Assembly (NCBI GenBank): GCA_964580235.1
Contig: CAZOJY010000143.1
Coordinates: 1-7,573, forward strand
Length of the DNA: 7,573 bases
Direction of reading: 5' to 3'
Source of the DNA: G020348385 sp964580235
GTDB lineage: Bacteria > Acidobacteriota > Aminicenantia > Aminicenantales > Aminicenantaceae
Both the position numbers and the translations under genes were made by a program. Under the pieces are notes generated by a model that was not told the origin of the DNA, made no database searches, and saw only the letters and a list, made by a program, of their open reading frames with translations. Positions 5,716 through 7,573 of the stretch are shown one piece after another. Position 1 is the stretch's first letter; every line of letters begins with the position of its first letter.

Positions 5716-6191
5716 CGAAGTATAGCTCCCATGATAAAGGCGATGATTATGGCGAAAACAAAACTGAGGCCGTTTCTCCAGATGGTGAATCTTTTTCCGA
5801 AAAACTTTACCTCCAGAGGGGCTGTGGCAATACCTACCATAACAAGCGTCGTGACAAAAGCGGCGATGGAACGGACATCGGCTCCCTGCCGAAGGAAAGC
5901 CCCGGCCAGAGGGAAGGCGATGAAAGCCTGGATGAGGACCACTGAGCCAAAGAGTGCTGCCAGGATCATTCCTTTGATCCCGGCTTCCTGGCCCACCGTG
6001 TGCAGTATGGCCGCAGATGGCAAGAAGGCCAGAAGAAATCCGATCATCCAAACAATCATCAGGATGGGAAGAGCAAGGCCTTTGAAGAACTTGAGCGAGA
6101 CTTTGAGAGCGTCTTTTGTCTTCTGTCTGTTGTGATAGAACGACACGGCCAAAACCAGCGCACTCAAAATCCAGATAATCAGCGCAAACAT
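5712..6191 (-). CDS. Split permease, first half (PF03773-like)
   Basis: This 159-residue membrane protein begins at ATG 6191-6189; an in-frame TTG one codon upstream is the alternative. Hydrophobic segments lie near 2-19, 40-58, 75-95, 108-127 and 143-158. The core reads MILAALFGSVVLIQAFIAFPLA (about 75-96), FLRQGA (99-104), then TAPLEVKFFGKRF (123-135). The same landmarks (AFPL, LR-GA, E-KF-G, R before the last helix, final IL-K/R) recur in the next gene. It contains no cysteine. It follows the cupin stop by 4 bases and overlaps the second half by ATGA. Because family members such as the one at 273-1580 carry both halves in one chain, I infer that this protein pairs with its neighbour to form a heterodimeric transporter. 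The substrate is unknown. Confidence 0.85.
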   Translation of the reverse strand: MFALIIWILSALVLAVSFYHNRQKTKDALKVSLKFFKGLALPILMIVWMIGFLLAFLPSAAILHTVGQEAGIKGMILAALFGSVVLIQAFIAFPLAGAFLRQGADVRSIAAFVTTLVMVGIATAPLEVKFFGKRFTIWRNGLSFVFAIIIAFIMGAILR

Positions 6192-6195
6192 CAAA

Positions 6196-6501
6196 TTACC
6201 CGATTTGCATGGCTAGAACAGTCATTCTCGTCTCGGCTTGAATAGAGCGGGAATTCTTCTCTTTGGGCACAAAGATCCAGGAAAACTTTTCCAGCTCATT
6301 TTTTTCTCCGTCCACGATAACTTTCCCCTTTCCCTCCATGACAAAAAAAATAACGTCTCTTTCCATCCGGCAAGGAGGGATCTCTTGACCGGCATCCAAG
6401 CTGACCACCTGAGCTTTTATTTTTTCATTCTTGAAAAAAATGTGCTTGGTGTGTTGAACTGGAGAGAATTCGATCAGGTTGTTCAGGGAATAGACGTTCA
6501 T
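6196..6501 (-). CDS. Small cupin-domain protein lacking the usual His ligands
   Basis: This 101-residue single-domain cupin starts MNVYSLNNLIEF. The beta-barrel signature is AGQEIPPCRMERDVIFFVMEGKGKVIVDGE (37-66). In canonical cupins motif 1 is G-x5-HxH-x3-4-E; here the His positions read Cys44-Arg-Met46. Motif 2 (FSWIFVPKEKNSRSI, 73-87) also lacks its His. A classical Fe/Mn site is therefore absent, leaving soft Cys/Met side chains or no metal. The ATG at 6501 has an AGAGG about 9 bases upstream. The frame stays open upstream to a GTG at 6624, and a perfect AAGGAGG at 6577-6571 faces that region, so a longer N-terminus cannot be excluded. It sits 4 bases before the split permease, which suggests a sensor or accessory role. 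Confidence 0.8.
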   Translation of the reverse strand: MNVYSLNNLIEFSPVQHTKHIFFKNEKIKAQVVSLDAGQEIPPCRMERDVIFFVMEGKGKVIVDGEKNELEKFSWIFVPKEKNSRSIQAETRMTVLAMQIG

Positions 6502-6570
6502 TTCTTTTTGCCTCTCTTGTTCCTTGTTGTTTGTTTCAAGACACTTAGAAATTTCCTGTAAATCCAGAGG

Positions 6571-6626
6571 CCTCCTTAAGCAATGATGAAGTAACACAAT
6601 CCCGTGTTTCCGCAGTACTGGCACAT
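6571..6626 (-). other. Cys-rich mini-ORF ending on a strong Shine-Dalgarno, upstream of the cupin
   Basis: In the 167-bp gap between the mini-thioredoxin and the cupin, ATG 6626-6624 opens a 16-codon frame, MCQYCGNTGLCYFIIA, that stops at TAA 6578-6576. The stop overlaps a perfect AAGGAGG (6577-6571). No ATG, GTG or TTG follows at normal spacing. The nearest in-frame candidate for the cupin is CTG 6567-6565, only 3 bases away. It could be a leader peptide, a gene remnant, or the real ribosome site of a cupin with a non-standard start. Its own ribosome site is weak, so expression is uncertain. Confidence 0.25.
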
Positions 6627-6668
6627 TCTAAAACGAACTCTTAATTAATAACTCTGCTGGATCTGCAC

Positions 6669-6908
6669 TCACATTTCTTCCTTGATCCACCGTTTGATTT
6701 CTTCCGGAGAGGGGATGCGGCCGGATGCCTTAATTTTTCCATTGATGACCAGCCCGGGAGTGCCGAAAACCTTATACTCCATAATTTTTTTGATGTCTGT
6801 GATTTTCTGAACGTCGGCGCCCACATTCAGTTCGGCCAGGGCGTTGATCGTTCTTTTTTCCACTTCTCCACACCTGGGACATCCTGGCCCCAAAATCCTT
6901 ATTTCCAT
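6669..6908 (-). CDS. Mini-thioredoxin (small redox-active disulfide protein 2 type)
   Basis: This is a 79-residue cytoplasmic thioredoxin-fold protein. It begins MEIRILGPGCPRCGEVEKRT, with the redox pair Cys10-Pro-Arg-Cys13 directly after strand 1. VFGTPGLVINGKIKASGRIPS carries the cis-Pro51 loop, and a C-terminal helix ends EEIKRWIKEEM. Length and the GPGCxxC signature match the TIGR00412-type family found beside metal and metalloid permeases in anaerobes. I chose ATG 6908-6906 rather than the longer frame to 6956 because a perfect AGGAGGT (6921-6915) lies 6 bases upstream and the family starts at this residue. It follows a permease of the same cluster and may supply reducing equivalents or deliver a thiol-bound substrate; that role is inferred. 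Confidence 0.9.
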   Translation of the reverse strand: MEIRILGPGCPRCGEVEKRTINALAELNVGADVQKITDIKKIMEYKVFGTPGLVINGKIKASGRIPSPEEIKRWIKEEM

Positions 6909-6914
6909 TTTAAG

Positions 6915-6921
6915 ACCTCCT
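6915..6921 (-). promoter_or_regulatory. Shine-Dalgarno deciding the mini-thioredoxin start
   Basis: AGGAGGT on the minus strand, 6 bases before ATG 6908, fixes the start of the 79-residue protein and argues against the in-frame upstream start at 6956. Confidence 0.85.
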
Positions 6922-6922
6922 A

Positions 6923-6941
6923 TCGTTTTTATCAGAAACGA
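6923..6941. repeat. Inverted repeat just upstream of the mini-thioredoxin ribosome site
   Basis: TCGTTT (6923-6928) and AAACGA (6936-6941) form a perfect 6-bp inverted repeat with a 7-base loop, one base from the Shine-Dalgarno. It could fold near the ribosome site or be a repressor site. It is AT-rich and short, so chance is possible. Confidence 0.35.
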
Positions 6942-6948
6942 AAACTCC

Positions 6949-6965
6949 CGGGACATTGTATCCCG
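6949..6965 (-). terminator. Weak hairpin after the right-edge permease (possible attenuator or terminator)
   Basis: On the transcribed strand CGGGATA-CAA-TGTCCCG folds into a 7-bp stem (one G-U pair) with a 3-base loop, 24 bases past the permease stop. The following run GGAGTTTTCGTTT is interrupted, so termination would be partial at best. It may protect or separate the permease message from the thioredoxin message. Confidence 0.35.
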
Positions 6966-6988
6966 ATGCTTTTAAGAGCCCGAGCAAC

Positions 6989-7573
6989 TTAAAAGAAATG
7001 TCCGTATATCATTCCTGTTATAGTTGCCATGATGACCACAAGGGTGATGTAGGCCAGTGTTTTTTTTGTTCCGATTATGCTTCTAATGACAAGCATGTTA
7101 GGGAGAGATAAAGCGGGGCCTGCCAGAAGAAGAGCCAGGGCCGGACCCTGCCCCATACCGGCACCTAAAAGGCCCTGAAGGATGGGGACTTCTGTCAGGG
7201 TGGCAAAGTACATCAGAGCTCCGGCCACAGAGGCGAAAAGGTTTGCCCCCAGACTGTTCCCTCCGACGAGCCTGGCCACCCATTCACTGGGTATCACGCC
7301 TTCATGGCCAGGCCTGCCGAGCAGGAAGCCGGCAACCAGGACGCCGGCGAACAGAAGCGGGAAGATCTGTTTGGTGAAGACCCAGGTTGAGAAGGTCCAC
7401 TCCTTGAGCTCTGCTCTGTTGAACCATCTGAAGATCATCCAGGCCAGAACGGCCAGAAGAACCGCACCCACAAACCATTTGGCCTGGTAGATAAAATACC
7501 AGATTTTGAGCTCCGGGCTGGATTTTCCCCAGTTTATGAAAACAAGGATGGCCACCATCACGGCAAAATAAAG
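6989..7573 (-). CDS. PF03773-type permease, C-terminal part, 5' end outside window
   Basis: The frame is open to the right edge. The visible 194 residues begin LYFAV before the first possible in-window start, so the real start lies beyond 7573. Membrane segments lie around AVMMVAILVFINWG, WFVGAVLLAVLAWMIF, QIFPLLFAGVLVAGFLLG, the NSLGANLFASVAGALMYFATLTEVPILQGLLGAGMG region, and the end. TEVP, GMGQGPALALLLAGPALSLPNMLVI corresponds motif by motif to EVP, GMGGGSTLAYLLGGPGLSLPS in the permease at 273-1580, so the two are paralogues in their second half. The CSCG-type motif of the first half, if present, would be off the edge. The region is GC-rich compared with arsR. It is probably a soft-metal or metalloid exporter; the specific substrate is unknown. 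Confidence 0.85.
   Translation of the reverse strand, partial: LYFAVMVAILVFINWGKSSPELKIWYFIYQAKWFVGAVLLAVLAWMIFRWFNRAELKEWTFSTWVFTKQIFPLLFAGVLVAGFLLGRPGHEGVIPSEWVARLVGGNSLGANLFASVAGALMYFATLTEVPILQGLLGAGMGQGPALALLLAGPALSLPNMLVIRSIIGTKKTLAYITLVVIMATITGMIYGHFF

Noticed and set aside
5716..6051. N-terminal extension of the second permease half (frame open back to 6051)
   Set aside because: It is Arg/Gly/His/Pro-rich, unlike any membrane protein, and is the out-of-frame shadow of the first half; ATG 5715 with the ATGA overlap is the natural start.
6909..6956. Longer start for the mini-thioredoxin at 6956
   Set aside because: A perfect AGGAGGT sits 6 bases before ATG 6908, inside the supposed coding extension, and the family starts at that Met.
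1..7573. CRISPR array, tRNA/rRNA, insertion sequence, in-frame UGA selenoprotein
   Set aside because: I saw no regularly spaced repeats, no tRNA-like cloverleaf, no transposase, and no Cys-position TGA codon in the thioredoxin-like genes.

Overview
The window is a 7.6 kb metagenome-like scaffold piece with a 100-N gap. Every convincing gene lies on the minus strand, so transcription runs from the right edge to the left edge. It is an accessory arsenic/metalloid-resistance and thiol-redox cluster. Protein style (ACR3, an ELCVC-type ArsR, a DGC-family protein, a GPGCPRC mini-thioredoxin, predicted PF03773-type permeases) suggests an anaerobic bacterium of the Desulfobacterota/Nitrospirota/Aminicenantes kind. 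No rRNA or housekeeping marker is present, so the lineage is a guess. Base composition is patchy: hand counts of single 60-base rows give about 65% GC in the right-edge permease and about 28-37% in arsR.

Layout in transcription order. (1) C-terminal part of a PF03773-type permease, cut by the right edge (7573-6989). (2) An 80-bp gap with two inverted repeats, then a 79-residue mini-thioredoxin (6908-6669). (3) A 167-bp gap holding a Cys-rich mini-ORF and an orphan Shine-Dalgarno, then a cupin whose His pair is replaced by Cys/Met (6501-6196). (4) A permease encoded as two overlapping genes that are homologous halves (6191-5712 and 5715-5203). (5) An exported thioredoxin-like protein (5216-4770). 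(6) A CcdA-like protein with an apparent in-frame internal deletion (4757-4335). (7) A DGC-domain protein (4314-3943). (8) A ProC-like dehydrogenase entering the N gap (3881-3190). (9) An ACR3 arsenite efflux permease leaving the gap (3089-2097). (10) A new transcription unit with a near-ideal sigma70 promoter and an overlapping palindromic operator, driving arsR (1992-1564), a full-length CSCG permease (1580-273) and a small ArsD/thioredoxin-like Cys protein cut by the left edge (260-1).

How the genes may work together: ArsR would sense As(III) or a similar thiophilic species and control the left unit. ACR3 would expel arsenite. The three permease systems could export methylated or thiolated metalloids or soft metals. 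The thioredoxins, the CcdA relic and the Cys-bearing accessory proteins could supply reduced thiols or hand over metalloid. ArsR and ACR3 are strong calls. The roles of the split permease, the DGC protein, the cupin and the ProC-like enzyme are inferred only from neighbourhood. The most unusual points are the split-permease pair, the CcdA deletion that removes the second redox cysteine, the His-less cupin, and the assembly gap that falsely fuses ProC-like and ACR3 into one reading frame.
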